This document shows, one piece after another, positions 17,536 through 27,028 of a DNA stretch of 64,000 nucleotides. The translations under genes were made by a program, and so were the position numbers. The stretch is from Algihabitans albus. Its GTDB lineage: Bacteria; Pseudomonadota; Alphaproteobacteria; Kiloniellales; DSM-21159. The notes beneath the pieces are model-generated. The model was not told where the DNA came from. It was given only the letters and a program-made list of their open reading frames with translations, and made no database searches. Within the stretch, counting starts at the first letter, position 1. The number at the start of each line of letters is the position of its first letter. The stretch covers positions 80,831-144,830 of the forward strand of contig NZ_QXNY01000011.1 in NCBI RefSeq assembly GCF_003572205.1, read 5' to 3'.

Positions 17536-18935
17536 ACGACAGTCAATCCCTTTGCATGCGCGCGGACGTAATCGCGCAGAGCGTTCAAATCGTTCGGCAG
17601 TTCGCTCATCCGCTCGGGTCGGTCGTAGAGATCTGACAAGCGATCCGGCAGCGATGGGCGGACGCCGGTGGCCTGCTCCACCGCATCCGGAAATTTCGCG
17701 GGATGGGCGCAGGCCAAGGATACGGTCGCGGAGCCCGGCTCGGCCAGAGCTCGGGCGGCGCCCAGCCCGACGGCCGAATGGGGGTCCAGAATCTCGCCGG
17801 TAGCCGCATGGGTGTTCCGGATCTCAGAGATCGTCGCCGGATCGTCGAGGCGAAAGCCGCGAAAGATCTCGACCACTTGAGCCATGCGCTGGGCCGTCAG
17901 CCGATAGGTGCCGTCCCTTCGGAAGGCGGTCATCAACCCGGCGACCTCGGCACCGTTGCCGCCGGTCAGGTCGAACAGCAACCGCTCGAAATTGCTCGAA
18001 ACCTGGATGTCCATGGAGGGCGAAAGGCTGGGTTCCACAGCACCGATCCGCATCTCTCCGCCCTCGAAGAAACGCGCGAGGATATCGTTGCGGTTGGAGG
18101 CGACGAGCAGCCGGGCGACCGGCAAGCCCATCTGCCGCGCGGCGTAGGCGGCATAAACGTTTCCGAAATTACCGGTCGGCACGGAGAAGCCGATCCGGCG
18201 ATCGGGCGCACCAAGCGCCAGGGCGGCCGCGAAGTAGTAGACGATCTGGGCCATGATCCTGGCCCAGTTGATCGAGTTGACCGCCGACAGGCCGAACTCG
18301 TCACGGAAGGCTTCGTCGGCGAAAAGCGCCTTTACCAGATCTTGGCAGTCGTCGAAGCTGCCCTCGACGGCGATGGCATGCGCGTTCGGCGCCGCGATGG
18401 TCGTCATCTGGCGGCGCTGTACCTCACTGGTCCGTCCCTTCGGAAAGAGGACGAAGATGTCGAGGTTGTCGCGGTCGCGGCAGGCCTCCAGAGCCGCCGA
18501 TCCGGTGTCGCCGGAGGTCGCACCGACGATGGTCAGCCGCCGCTGGCGCCGCGCCAGTACAGCATCGAACAGGCGGCCGAGCAGTTGGAGCGCTACATCC
18601 TTGAAAGCGAGCGTCGGACCGTGAAAAAGCTCCAGCAGCCACAAGTCGGCATCGAGCTGCTTGAGCGGGGTCACGGCCGCATGGTCGAAGGTGGCGTAGG
18701 TGTCGGCTACGATCCGCGCGAAGTCCCGCTCGATCACCGAACCGGCGACGAAGGGCTGCATCACCGCCGTGGCGAGCTCCGCATAGGATTTGCCGCGCAG
18801 CGCCCGCAAGGTCTCGGCCGAGACCTGCGGCCAGCTCTCCGGCAGATAGAGTCCGCCGTCGCGCGCCAGCCCGGTCAGCAAGACGTCGTCGAATCCCAAA
18901 GTCGGCGCGGTGCCCCGGGTTGATCTGTAGCGCAT
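17532..18935 (-). CDS. thrC: Threonine synthase
   Basis: 467 residues, as for the longer proteobacterial threonine synthases. It converts O-phosphohomoserine to threonine using PLP. The PLP lysine lies in HGPTLAFKDVALQLLG near residue 110, and the phosphate-binding and cofactor segments GATSGDTGSAALEA and VPTGNFGNVYAAY are intact. The N-terminal YRSTRG start is characteristic. It is the first gene of the unit with the M16 protease and the GNAT; a GAGG stands about 13 bases before the ATG. Confidence 0.96.
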   Translation of the reverse strand: MRYRSTRGTAPTLGFDDVLLTGLARDGGLYLPESWPQVSAETLRALRGKSYAELATAVMQPFVAGSVIERDFARIVADTYATFDHAAVTPLKQLDADLWLLELFHGPTLAFKDVALQLLGRLFDAVLARRQRRLTIVGATSGDTGSAALEACRDRDNLDIFVLFPKGRTSEVQRRQMTTIAAPNAHAIAVEGSFDDCQDLVKALFADEAFRDEFGLSAVNSINWARIMAQIVYYFAAALALGAPDRRIGFSVPTGNFGNVYAAYAARQMGLPVARLLVASNRNDILARFFEGGEMRIGAVEPSLSPSMDIQVSSNFERLLFDLTGGNGAEVAGLMTAFRRDGTYRLTAQRMAQVVEIFRGFRLDDPATISEIRNTHAATGEILDPHSAVGLGAARALAEPGSATVSLACAHPAKFPDAVEQATGVRPSLPDRLSDLYDRPERMSELPNDLNALRDYVRAHAKGLTVV

Positions 18936-19051
18936 CGGCTGCCGTAGCCTCGTTGAGCCGTTCCGTTAAACCGCCCTCACCTTAAGGCTTTGCCCTGGCC
19001 CGAAACAAGGAACACCACCGCTTCGCTCGTGCTCAAGCGATCCGCGCGTTC

Positions 19052-20557
19052 CTAGCGATCGCCCAGATATCTTCGGCGTAGGTGGTCCTCGAAGATCTTG
19101 GGATCGAGCGGCTTGCCTGTAGCGCGCACCAGCAGTTCTTCGGAGGAAAAGCGCGATCCCTGTTCGTGCACATGGCCGCGCAACCAGGCAAGCAGGGTCG
19201 AGAAATCGCCCCGGCCGAGTTGGGCCGGAATGTCCTCGTGAGCGGCGCAGGCAGCAGCGAAGAGCTGGGCCGCGGTCATGGCGCCGAGGGTGTAGGTCGG
19301 AAAGTAGCCCCAGGCGCCGTCGAACCAGTGGATATCCTGCAGGCAGCCCCGGCGATCGTCCGGCGGCGTGATGCCCAGCAGCGCCTGCAGTTGCTCGGCC
19401 CAGGCCCCCGGCAGATCGTCCAGGGTCAGTTGTCCCTCGATCAACGCCTTTTCCAGCCGGAAGCGCAGGATCACATGCGCCGGATAAGTCACCTCGTCGG
19501 CGTCGACCCGAACGAAGTCGGGTTCGACCCGGGTGTAGAGGCAATAGAGGTTGTCCACCTCCCACTCGGGGCCCGACCCGGCGAAGGCGCTTCGGGCCAG
19601 CGGCGCCAGGTAATCGACGAAATCGCGCGAACGGCAGGCCTGCATCTCCATCAGCAACGACTGACTTTCATGGATCGACATTCCACGGGCCTCCCCCACC
19701 GGCTGGCGACGCCATTCCTTCGGCAAGCCGCGCTCGTAGAGCGCATGACCGGTCTCGTGCAGCACGCCCATCAGACCGCTGACGAAGTCGCGTTCGTCAT
19801 AACGGGTGGTCAGCCGCACATCCTCCGGCACGCCGCCGGTGAAGGGATGCGCCGAGGTATCGAGCCGACCGTGGCGGAAGTCGAACCCCACGGCCTGCAT
19901 CAGTTGACGGGCGAGCTCGGCCTGGGCCTGGACAGGGAAGGGTCCGGCCGGCAAAACCGGAGCCGGCTGGCGCTTCTGATGTTCCAACACCTCGCCCAAA
20001 AGTCCGGGCAAGCTTTGCGCCAGCTCGTCGAACAGCCGCTCGATGGCGGCCGCGTTGCCGTCGGGCTCGTATTGATCGAGCAATGCGTCGTAGAGCGACT
20101 TGCCCAAGGTCTCCGCCTTCGCCTGACCGGCCTCACGGGTCAGAGTCAGCACTTCCTGCAACGCCGGCTTCACCCTGCTGTAGTCGTTGGCCGGCCGGGC
20201 CTCGCGCCACAGGCCTTCGCAAGCATGGCAGGCACGGCGCAGCGCCTCGACCAGCCGGGCCGGCAGGGCGGTGGCGTGGCGATGGGCACGCTGCATCTCG
20301 CGCAGATTGGCGCGACGCCAATCGTCCAGGTCGTCCGCCTCGGCGGAAGCGGCCGCGAGCCAGTCAGCCACTGCGGGATCGACCAAAAGCTCATGCGCCA
20401 TTAGGCTCAGGTGAGCCAGTTGCTCGCCACGCGCCTCGGCACCACCCGAAGGCATCATGGCCGAGCTGTCCCAGTGCAGCACCGCCATGGCTTCGTTCAA
20501 GGCCCCCAAGCGCGCGAAGCGCGTTTCCAAGCGGGTGTAGGCGTTCTGCTCCGTCAT
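19052..20557 (-). CDS. Carboxypeptidase M32 (Taq-type)
   Basis: 501 residues from the ATG at 20557, which has GGAGAA just upstream; the frame reaches further but that part is non-coding in character. The zinc site HExxH is present as HETGHALYERG, followed by the M32 motifs GMSIHESQS and the RVEPDFVRVDADEVTYPAHVI-type stretch (long Asp/Glu/His run), and a late DIHW. It removes C-terminal residues from peptides in the cytoplasm with broad specificity. It is divergent from the gene at 20632 with 74 bases between starts. Confidence 0.94.
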   Translation of the reverse strand: MTEQNAYTRLETRFARLGALNEAMAVLHWDSSAMMPSGGAEARGEQLAHLSLMAHELLVDPAVADWLAAASAEADDLDDWRRANLREMQRAHRHATALPARLVEALRRACHACEGLWREARPANDYSRVKPALQEVLTLTREAGQAKAETLGKSLYDALLDQYEPDGNAAAIERLFDELAQSLPGLLGEVLEHQKRQPAPVLPAGPFPVQAQAELARQLMQAVGFDFRHGRLDTSAHPFTGGVPEDVRLTTRYDERDFVSGLMGVLHETGHALYERGLPKEWRRQPVGEARGMSIHESQSLLMEMQACRSRDFVDYLAPLARSAFAGSGPEWEVDNLYCLYTRVEPDFVRVDADEVTYPAHVILRFRLEKALIEGQLTLDDLPGAWAEQLQALLGITPPDDRRGCLQDIHWFDGAWGYFPTYTLGAMTAAQLFAAACAAHEDIPAQLGRGDFSTLLAWLRGHVHEQGSRFSSEELLVRATGKPLDPKIFEDHLRRRYLGDR

Positions 20558-20631
20558 GACTTCTCCCTCCGCTCCGCCGCGCCTATAACCTGGGCGCTGT
20601 CCCTCCAGCGAAAAAGACTGCATCGCCGTCG

Positions 20632-21117
20632 ATGAGCAAGATCCCCAAACACGAACACAGTCGGACCGGCCGCCGCATCGAGACGAGAGGCTACCGCATC
20701 GACAAGCGCAAAGTGGTCTTCGCGATTCTGCTGCTGCTTGCATTCGTTGTTTTCGGGACTTGGACCCTCATGCAGGCCGAGACGCCCACCGGCGACACGC
20801 TGGTCGGCGGCGTGCTGATGGTCTTCTGCCTCGGGATGGCCAGTTTCCTCGCTCGCGATCTCAAGCGGGCCGGAACCGTCGTGGAAGTCGGACCGGAAGG
20901 CGTGCTGGACCTTCGAACCCAAGAAGGCTTGATCCGCTGGGATCGAATCGCGGGGGCGGAAATCAAGCGCGCCTCGATCGTCCGTGGTATCCGACTGACC
21001 CTGGAGGACGGCAAACGTGTCGACATCGATACCCAAATGCTCGAGGTCGATCGCAAGGAGTTGATGCGCGTGATCGCCGAGGAAGGCCGGCGCGCGGAAG
21101 AACGGCGCGCGCGCTAG
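20632..21117 (+). CDS. Hypothetical membrane protein with PH-like C-terminal domain
   Basis: 161 residues. A basic N-terminus precedes two membrane helices (about residues 28-46 and 57-76). The soluble part reads as alternating beta strands (TVVEVGPEGVLDLRTQEGLIRWDRIAGAEI, then GIRLTLEDGKRVDI) followed by a charged helix, as in STM3941-like or other bacterial PH-like proteins. The function is not known. It is divergent from the M32 gene and convergent with the DUF1223 gene. Confidence 0.62.
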   Translation: MSKIPKHEHSRTGRRIETRGYRIDKRKVVFAILLLLAFVVFGTWTLMQAETPTGDTLVGGVLMVFCLGMASFLARDLKRAGTVVEVGPEGVLDLRTQEGLIRWDRIAGAEIKRASIVRGIRLTLEDGKRVDIDTQMLEVDRKELMRVIAEEGRRAEERRAR

Positions 21118-21173
21118 ATCGAACCTCGGTGGTTCGACTTCGGTCCCGGCAGCCAGTTCCGGGCCACCCGCCT

Positions 21174-21902
21174 CTACTCAAGCCGGAGAGCTGCCGCTCC
21201 AAGAACCCGCCCCAGCCCCTCGGTCTGAACGACTACGGCCACACCGAAACGGCCTGCCGCGCGGGCCGCAGCGAGATCGAGAGACAGCTCGGTCGACCTG
21301 CCGCTCCAGGTTCCCAAACGACGGTAGTCGCGCACCACATGCGCATAGCCCAGCAGACGACCTGCATTCTCGCCTCGCCGGACGTCGGTTTCATGCCAAC
21401 GGTCGTACAGCAGCAGCCAGACGGTGGCGCCTTCGGGCGGCGCGGCGCCCTCACCCAGGCGCACAGCGTCTTCGGAGAGATCGACCGCAACGTCGGACGG
21501 CCGTTCGCGGGCCATGGCGATTGCATTGGCAACCGAGCGGGACCGCGAGCCGATAACGTCATAGGTACCGTCGACGACGATCTGCGGCGTGTAGACGGTG
21601 CGCCGGTCCAGCGACCGCGCATAGGCACGCTGGCGCTTCGTGAGCGATGCGAGCGCAAAGGGATCTTCCCAACCGATGTAGTCCCAATAGTCGACGTGCA
21701 ACGAGAGCGCGATGACATCGTCGCGGTCGGCCAATTGAGCCAGAAGCGCGTCTGCGGGCGGGCAGGAGCTGCAGCCTTGGCTGGTGTAGAGCTCCACCAC
21801 CACCGGCGCCCGCGTTTCTGCGGTGGCGGAGCTCCCTGCCGTCAGCAGCAGGAGCAGGCCCGGCACGGCGGCGAGAACGGCGGTCTTGTGCAAAGTCAGC
21901 AT
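21174..21902 (-). CDS. DUF1223 family secreted thioredoxin-like protein
   Basis: 242 residues. Residues 1-28 form a signal peptide ending in SATAE. The DUF1223 core follows: VVVELYTSQGCSSCPPADALL, where CSSC resembles a thioredoxin-type redox pair, then LSLHVDYWDYIGWEDPFA and TPQIVVDGTYDVIGS. The fold is predicted to be thioredoxin-like and the protein to be periplasmic. No enzyme activity is established for the family. The CxxC pair is intact here. Confidence 0.88.
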   Translation of the reverse strand: MLTLHKTAVLAAVPGLLLLLTAGSSATAETRAPVVVELYTSQGCSSCPPADALLAQLADRDDVIALSLHVDYWDYIGWEDPFALASLTKRQRAYARSLDRRTVYTPQIVVDGTYDVIGSRSRSVANAIAMARERPSDVAVDLSEDAVRLGEGAAPPEGATVWLLLYDRWHETDVRRGENAGRLLGYAHVVRDYRRLGTWSGRSTELSLDLAAARAAGRFGVAVVVQTEGLGRVLGAAALRLE

Positions 21903-22103
21903 GCCGCCAGACTAGCCTTGGACTCCTGTCACAAGGAAATCACCAAGGGGTGAGAGCGGCGTGTGATGGAGCGCACTCTGTGCGCATTTTCTGCTCGATC
22001 GACTCGAAGGATCTCTATTACAGTTTGATTAAGGAATATCCGACGACACTTGGCCGTTTCCATAATCCAGCGGCCGTGCCGCTTGTGCGACGGGAGACGC
22101 TCG

Positions 22104-22643
22104 ATGCTCCGTATGTGCTTGCTCTTCTTTGGTCTATTCGCGGCGGCCGGCTTGAGTTTGGCGCCGGCAGAGACGCGGGCCGCCGCCGGAGCGTCTACCG
22201 AGAAACCTGCCGAAGCACGCACCCTGGCCTGCTTTCTGCTGAACAGCATGACCCGCAGCGCTGTGGATCTGGAGCGCAGGGAAGAGTTGCTGCAGGCGGC
22301 AATCTCAACGGGATGCTTGGGCCTGCCGGAAGCCAGTCCCTTTCGCGGCGGGAAGCTCCGCAAGGCGCAAGCCGTGAAAGAACAAGCCGATCTGGAGCGC
22401 CGCCGCGCGCGAGATGCGGCTGATCCGGAATTTCGCCAGTGCTTGCTCTGGGCCTATACCGGATATCCCAGTGGTCTGGAAGAAACCCGCTGCGGCTACA
22501 GCTTCGAGCTTCTACCCAGCGGCTTTGGGCTGACCTGCGAGGCTTACCTGAAAGAGGGCTTTCCAACGGCGTTGGACCACAAGGCTTGTCAACAGTTCTG
22601 GCGGGATCGCCTGAAGGCAAGCGACCGCGTCGCCCAGTCCTGA
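22104..22643 (+). CDS. Hypothetical secreted Cys-containing protein
   Basis: 179 residues from the ATG at 22104, which has GGGAG 7 bases upstream; the frame is open to 22050 only from a TTG. The first 25 residues are a signal peptide (CLLFFGLFAAAGLSLAPAETRA). The mature part is helical and charged and contains several Cys residues (LACFLL, TGCLGL, QCLLW, TRCGY, LTCEAY, KACQQF), which could form disulfides in the periplasm. I do not recognise the family. Confidence 0.55.
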   Translation: MLRMCLLFFGLFAAAGLSLAPAETRAAAGASTEKPAEARTLACFLLNSMTRSAVDLERREELLQAAISTGCLGLPEASPFRGGKLRKAQAVKEQADLERRRARDAADPEFRQCLLWAYTGYPSGLEETRCGYSFELLPSGFGLTCEAYLKEGFPTALDHKACQQFWRDRLKASDRVAQS

Positions 22644-22719
22644 AAGGTGCCTTGAGAAGGACTGCAGTCCGTCGTGCCGCTTGGCGGGGGACGCCAGCTT
22701 GGGTAGACAGTGGCGCGTC

Positions 22720-23937
22720 ATGACCGCTCCATCTGAGATCGCTGACCAGACCCTGCCGCACAAGCCGCAGGCCGCCGAGGACTCCACCACTGCCAGAGCC
22801 GGCTTGGGGCCGCTCGCAGCCTATCGGGAGGCGCGCCGAACCGGCGGTCTGAGGCCCGATCCGGCCCAGGCGCTCGCCGCCGAGAAGCTCGAAGCCCTAG
22901 CCTACGCTCTCAAGGGCTACCGGCTCCAGAGCACTGCGCCCGGCGCCTTCCCGCTTGCCAACTGGCGCGCACGCCTGGGACTTAGCCGGCGGCCCAAAAC
23001 CGAGGCGCCGCAAGGCCTTTATCTCTACGGCTCCGTCGGGCGCGGCAAGTCGATGCTGATGGACATCTTCTTCGCGGGTGTGCCGCTGGAGCGGAAACGC
23101 CGCGTCCATTTTCATGCCTTCATGGCCGAGACCCACGACCGCCTGCATGCTTGGCGGCAAGTGAGCAAGGGCAGCAAGGCGGATCCCTTGCCGGAGATCG
23201 CCGGCGAGATCGCCAGCGAGGCTTGCTTGCTCTGCTTCGACGAATTCCTGGTGGTCAATATCGCAGATGCGATGATCTTGGGCCGCCTGTTCGAATCGCT
23301 CTTCGAGCGGGGCGTTGTGGTGGTAGCGACCTCCAACTTCCCGCCGGACCGGCTCTACGAGGGCGGCCTGCAGCGCGAGCGCTTCAAGCCCTTCATCGCT
23401 CTGCTCAAACAGAAGCTCGACCTGCTCGATCTCGGCGAAGGCACCGACTACCGCATGACCCGGCTCAAGGACATGGCGGTTTTTCACGAACCGCTCGGCA
23501 CAGAGGCAACGGCGGAATTGGACGAAGCCTTTCAACGTCTGACCGAAGGTGCCGAAGCGCAGCCCGTCAGCCTCACCGTCAAAGGCCGGCAGATCGTTCT
23601 GCCCGCCGCGGCACAGGGCGTGGCACGGAGCGACTTCGAGGCGCTTTGCGCGCGCCCTCTCGGCGCCGAGGACTATCTGGCGCTGGCCACCCACTTCCAT
23701 ACCCTCGTCCTCGATGGCGTTCCGCGCTTGAGCGGAGCGCAACGCAATGAGGCGCGGCGCTTCATGACACTGGTCGACGCGCTCTACGAACACCGCGTCA
23801 ATCTGGTGATGGCCGCCGATGCCCCACCCGAAACCCTCTACAACGGGGAGGATGGCGCCTTCGAGTTCCGCCGGACGGTCAGCCGGCTCAACGAAATGCA
23901 GGCTGCCGACTACATCGCGAAGCCGCATCTGACTTGA
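22720..23937 (+). CDS. zapE: Cell division protein ZapE (AFG1-like ATPase)
   Basis: 405 residues from the ATG at 22720; upstream extension begins only at a TTG. The AFG1 pattern is clear: LYLYGSVGRGKSMLMD carries Walker A, FHAFM follows, LLCFDEFLVVNIADAMIL carries Walker B, and VVVATSNFPPDRLYEGGLQRERFKPFI contains the sensor region. ZapE acts at the division ring under low oxygen or heat in E. coli; mitochondrial AFG1 works in protein quality control. Alone on its strand, convergent with pheA. Confidence 0.93.
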   Translation: MTAPSEIADQTLPHKPQAAEDSTTARAGLGPLAAYREARRTGGLRPDPAQALAAEKLEALAYALKGYRLQSTAPGAFPLANWRARLGLSRRPKTEAPQGLYLYGSVGRGKSMLMDIFFAGVPLERKRRVHFHAFMAETHDRLHAWRQVSKGSKADPLPEIAGEIASEACLLCFDEFLVVNIADAMILGRLFESLFERGVVVVATSNFPPDRLYEGGLQRERFKPFIALLKQKLDLLDLGEGTDYRMTRLKDMAVFHEPLGTEATAELDEAFQRLTEGAEAQPVSLTVKGRQIVLPAAAQGVARSDFEALCARPLGAEDYLALATHFHTLVLDGVPRLSGAQRNEARRFMTLVDALYEHRVNLVMAADAPPETLYNGEDGAFEFRRTVSRLNEMQAADYIAKPHLT

Positions 23938-23985
23938 GACCACTCAGCCTGAGGAATTCTCCGGAGGGCGGGCCGGTCGGCCCGC

Positions 23986-24873
23986 TCAGTCGTCTTGCTG
24001 CCGGAACGTGCTGGCCGGATAGACGCCGAGAATCTTCACTTCGCGGGAGAAAAACCCGAGTTCCTCGAGCGCCAGACGTACCAGGCGCTGCTCGGGGTGC
24101 CCCTCGATGTCGGCGTAAAACTGGGCGGCTGTGAAAGCATCATCGATGATGTAGCTTTCCAGCTTGGTGATGTTGACGCCGTTGGTCGCGAAGCCGCCCA
24201 GGGCCTTGTACAGCGACGCCGGCACCGAACGCACCCGGAAGACGAAGGAGGTGATCGCCGGACCGGCATCGGGCTCCGGATCGCGCGGCTCCCGCGCCAT
24301 GACGATGAAACGCGTCGTGTTATGTGCCGCATCCTGGACGTCCGGCAGCAGCGTTTCGAGACCGTAAGTGTTGGCTGCCAGGGACGAGGCGATCGCCGCT
24401 TGCGTCGGATCGCCGAGCGCCGCGACCTCCGCCGCCGCGCCGGCCGTGTCCGCATGCACCACGGGACTGAGCCGGCGTTCGAGCAGAAACTTTCTGCATT
24501 GGCTGAGCGCCTGCTCATGACTGCGCACCAGTGACAGGCTTTCGAGAGTCGCACCCGCGGGAGCCAGAAGCTGGTGACGAATTCTCTGGAAATGCTCGCC
24601 GATGATGTGCAGCCCGGACTCCGGCAACAGATGATGGATATCCGCCACCCGGCCCGCGCTGGAGTTCTCGATCGGAATCATGGCGAGAGCCGCGCGTGCC
24701 TCGACCACGGCCGCGAAGGTATCCTCGAACGAGGTGCACGGCAGGGTCTCTCGGCCCGGGAAAACGGTTCGGCAGGCCAGGTCCGAGTAGGCGCCGGGCG
24801 CGCCTTGGAAGGCGATCGGACCGCCGGGCAGCGCCTCGGGCTCGTGCATCTTCGGATTGTCCAGAAAGATCAA
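23986..24873 (-). CDS. pheA: Prephenate dehydratase
   Basis: 295 residues. It makes phenylpyruvate from prephenate. The catalytic domain (about residues 18-195) has IAFQGAPGAYSD, the PIENSSAGRV segment and NTTRFIVMARE with the catalytic Thr-Arg-Phe. The ACT regulatory domain (from about residue 205) has GVNITKLESYIID, which binds phenylalanine for feedback. There is no chorismate mutase domain, as usual in alphaproteobacteria. The start overlaps the stop of kdsB as ATGA; an in-frame ATG at 24849 is possible. Confidence 0.95.
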   Translation of the reverse strand: MIFLDNPKMHEPEALPGGPIAFQGAPGAYSDLACRTVFPGRETLPCTSFEDTFAAVVEARAALAMIPIENSSAGRVADIHHLLPESGLHIIGEHFQRIRHQLLAPAGATLESLSLVRSHEQALSQCRKFLLERRLSPVVHADTAGAAAEVAALGDPTQAAIASSLAANTYGLETLLPDVQDAAHNTTRFIVMAREPRDPEPDAGPAITSFVFRVRSVPASLYKALGGFATNGVNITKLESYIIDDAFTAAQFYADIEGHPEQRLVRLALEELGFFSREVKILGVYPASTFRQQDD

Positions 24874-25625
24874 TTGGATAGGAAAGAACGCGCACGCTCT
24901 AGATCGGTCGGAGTATCGACAGTGAGCGGAGAGGTGTCAACGAGGGCCACGTCGATGCGTAACCCCGCTTCCATGGCACGTAGCTGCTCGAGCTTCTCGC
25001 GCTGCTCGAGCGGGCCGTGCGGCAGTTCGACGAAACGCTCCAAGGCGGCGCGTCGGAAAGCATAGAGCCCGATATGGTGGTAGAGAGGCCGAGTGGCGTC
25101 ACCGCCATCCCAGGGCACCGGCGCCCGGCTGAAGTAGAGGGCCCGTGCGATCCGCTGCCCGTCCGGAAAGGCGACCGCAGCCTTGACCACGTTGGGATCG
25201 GACCGCTCGGCCGCATCGACGATTTCCGCCGCGATGGTGCCGATATCGACGGCCGGCTCCGCCAAAGGCTGAATTACGGCCCGAATGGCGGCAGGCTCAA
25301 GCGTCGGGACATCGCACTGAACGTTGACCACGGCATCGACGCGACCTTCGGGGTCGAGTTTTTGCAGCGCCTCGAAGATCCGGTCGGAGCCGGAGGGATG
25401 GTCCGGATCGGTCAGTACCGCCTGGCCTCCGGCGGCTTCGATGACCGCGACGATCTCGGGTTCCGCGGCAGCGACCGCCACCGGTCCGATGTCGGCCTTA
25501 ACGGCCCGGCGCCAAACATGGAGGATCATCGGCTCGCCGCAGATATCGGCCAGCGGTTTGTCGGGCAGGCGCGTCGAAGCCAAACGAGCGGGAATCAGGA
25601 CAAGGGGAGACTGCGGCAAGGCCAT
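24870..25625 (-). CDS. kdsB: 3-deoxy-manno-octulosonate cytidylyltransferase
   Basis: 251 residues from the ATG at 25625, with a GAGAG upstream; longer in-frame starts add low-complexity text. It activates KDO with CTP for lipopolysaccharide. The nucleotide-binding loop IPARLASTRLPDKPLADICG, the VVNVQCDVP motif and the HIGLYAFRR stretch near residue 190 are typical. It is coupled by four-base overlap to pheA, not to other LPS genes; the kdsB-pheA pair is a common alphaproteobacterial arrangement. It is divergent from the cytochrome gene. Confidence 0.95.
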   Translation of the reverse strand: MALPQSPLVLIPARLASTRLPDKPLADICGEPMILHVWRRAVKADIGPVAVAAAEPEIVAVIEAAGGQAVLTDPDHPSGSDRIFEALQKLDPEGRVDAVVNVQCDVPTLEPAAIRAVIQPLAEPAVDIGTIAAEIVDAAERSDPNVVKAAVAFPDGQRIARALYFSRAPVPWDGGDATRPLYHHIGLYAFRRAALERFVELPHGPLEQREKLEQLRAMEAGLRIDVALVDTSPLTVDTPTDLERARSFLSN

Positions 25626-25921
25626 GGCGGCTCTCAGATGAGATGGAACTTCTGGGATGCGGTGGAACTGCAGGAATGGGGCTGCGACGCTGCGCCACGC
25701 TGGCGCTGGCGCCACCATCATTAGGTCATGGACCTGCAGAGCGGCAAGTCGTGAGCGGCTGGAGGCGCTTTGCCGCAAACGCTGTCGCAGTCCGCGAGAG
25801 AGTCTGCGCCAGAGTGTCTGCCGCAGTTTCCATTGAACGGGGCGGAACCGACAGCTATTGTCCCGCCGCCTAAAGCGCTAAAACGTTAGGATTCGTTAAT
25901 AATCAGGGTTCTCGACGGCTC

Positions 25922-27022
25922 ATGTCTTCTCTCGAAATCAACAAGATCGCAGCGGCAGTCCTGACCGCCGGTTTGGTGGTCATGACCAGCGGATTCATCG
26001 CCGATCTTCTGGTGGGCGGTCATGGCGAAGCGGAAGAAGACGCTTACCCGATCCAGCTTGCCGAGGGCGATGCGGGATCGGCTCCCATGGCCGAGGAAGA
26101 ACCGGGTCTCGAGCCTGTCTTGCCGTTGCTGGCGTCCGCCGACCCGGCAGCAGGCGAATCCCTGACGCGCGCCTGCGCGGCTTGCCACTCCTTCGACCAG
26201 GGCGGTGCGCAGAAGGTCGGTCCCAATCTCTGGGACATCGTCAACGCGCCTCATGCGCACATCGCCGAGTTTGCTTACTCGGACGCGCTGATGGCCATGG
26301 CCGACGAGCCCTGGACCTATGAGGACCTGAACGCCTTCCTGGCAAGCCCGCGCGATTATGCCCCAGGCACCAAAATGAGCTATGCCGGCATGCGCAGTGT
26401 CGAGGACCGCGCGAACCTGATCGCTTACCTGCGCAGTCTTTCGGAGGACCCTGCCCCCTTGCCGACGGCGGAGGAAATCGAGGCCGTGACCGGCGGCGGT
26501 GAAGCGGACGCCGAGGCAGCGCCGGCCGAAGAGGACGCGTCGGAAGCAGCGCCGACCGAAGAGCAGGCATCGGAAGCGACCTCGGACGAGGCCGAGACCT
26601 CGGGAACTGCCGGCGAGACGCAGGAAGCCGCCGCAGACGCCGGAACCGCAGGCGCCATCGTCGAGCGGATCGCCGCGGCCGATCCCGCCGCCGGCCAGCG
26701 GGCCGTGCGCGCCTGCGCCGCTTGTCACACCTTCGACGAAGGCGGCGCCAATCGGGTCGGGCCGAATCTGTGGAATACCGTTGGTGCTTCGGTCGCGCAT
26801 CTGGACGACTTCAACTACTCCAACGTCTTCCAAGAGAAGCATGAGGCCGGTGAGATCTGGACCTACGAGGCGCTGTGGGAGTTCCTGAAGAACCCGCGCG
26901 AGTGGGCGCCCGGCAACCGCATGACCTATGCCGGCGTGCGCGACGAGGACGACAAGGCGGCGATCATCGCCTATCTGCGCAGCCTGTCCAGCGAGCCGGC
27001 GCCGCTCGAACCGCTGCAGTAG
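25922..27022 (+). CDS. Membrane-anchored two-haem cytochrome c
   Basis: 366 residues. A single N-terminal hydrophobic segment (about residues 12-34) is probably an uncleaved anchor that leaves the rest in the periplasm. Two cytochrome c domains of the c550/c2 type follow, each with CxxCH (ACAACHSF near residue 83, ACAACHTF near residue 263) and a downstream Met ligand region (GTKMSYAG and GNRMTYAG). They are joined by an Ala/Glu-rich acidic linker of roughly 80 residues. The domains look like a tandem duplication. It likely carries electrons between the bc1 complex and oxidases, like membrane-bound CycM, which normally has one haem. Confidence 0.88.
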   Translation: MSSLEINKIAAAVLTAGLVVMTSGFIADLLVGGHGEAEEDAYPIQLAEGDAGSAPMAEEEPGLEPVLPLLASADPAAGESLTRACAACHSFDQGGAQKVGPNLWDIVNAPHAHIAEFAYSDALMAMADEPWTYEDLNAFLASPRDYAPGTKMSYAGMRSVEDRANLIAYLRSLSEDPAPLPTAEEIEAVTGGGEADAEAAPAEEDASEAAPTEEQASEATSDEAETSGTAGETQEAAADAGTAGAIVERIAAADPAAGQRAVRACAACHTFDEGGANRVGPNLWNTVGASVAHLDDFNYSNVFQEKHEAGEIWTYEALWEFLKNPREWAPGNRMTYAGVRDEDDKAAIIAYLRSLSSEPAPLEPLQ

Positions 27023-27028
27023 CCTGCG

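Noticed and set aside
17703..20404. Long plus-strand frames (406 and 440 codons) opposite thrC and the M32 carboxypeptidase
   Set aside because: Both are antisense shadows of conserved enzymes with complete catalytic motifs.
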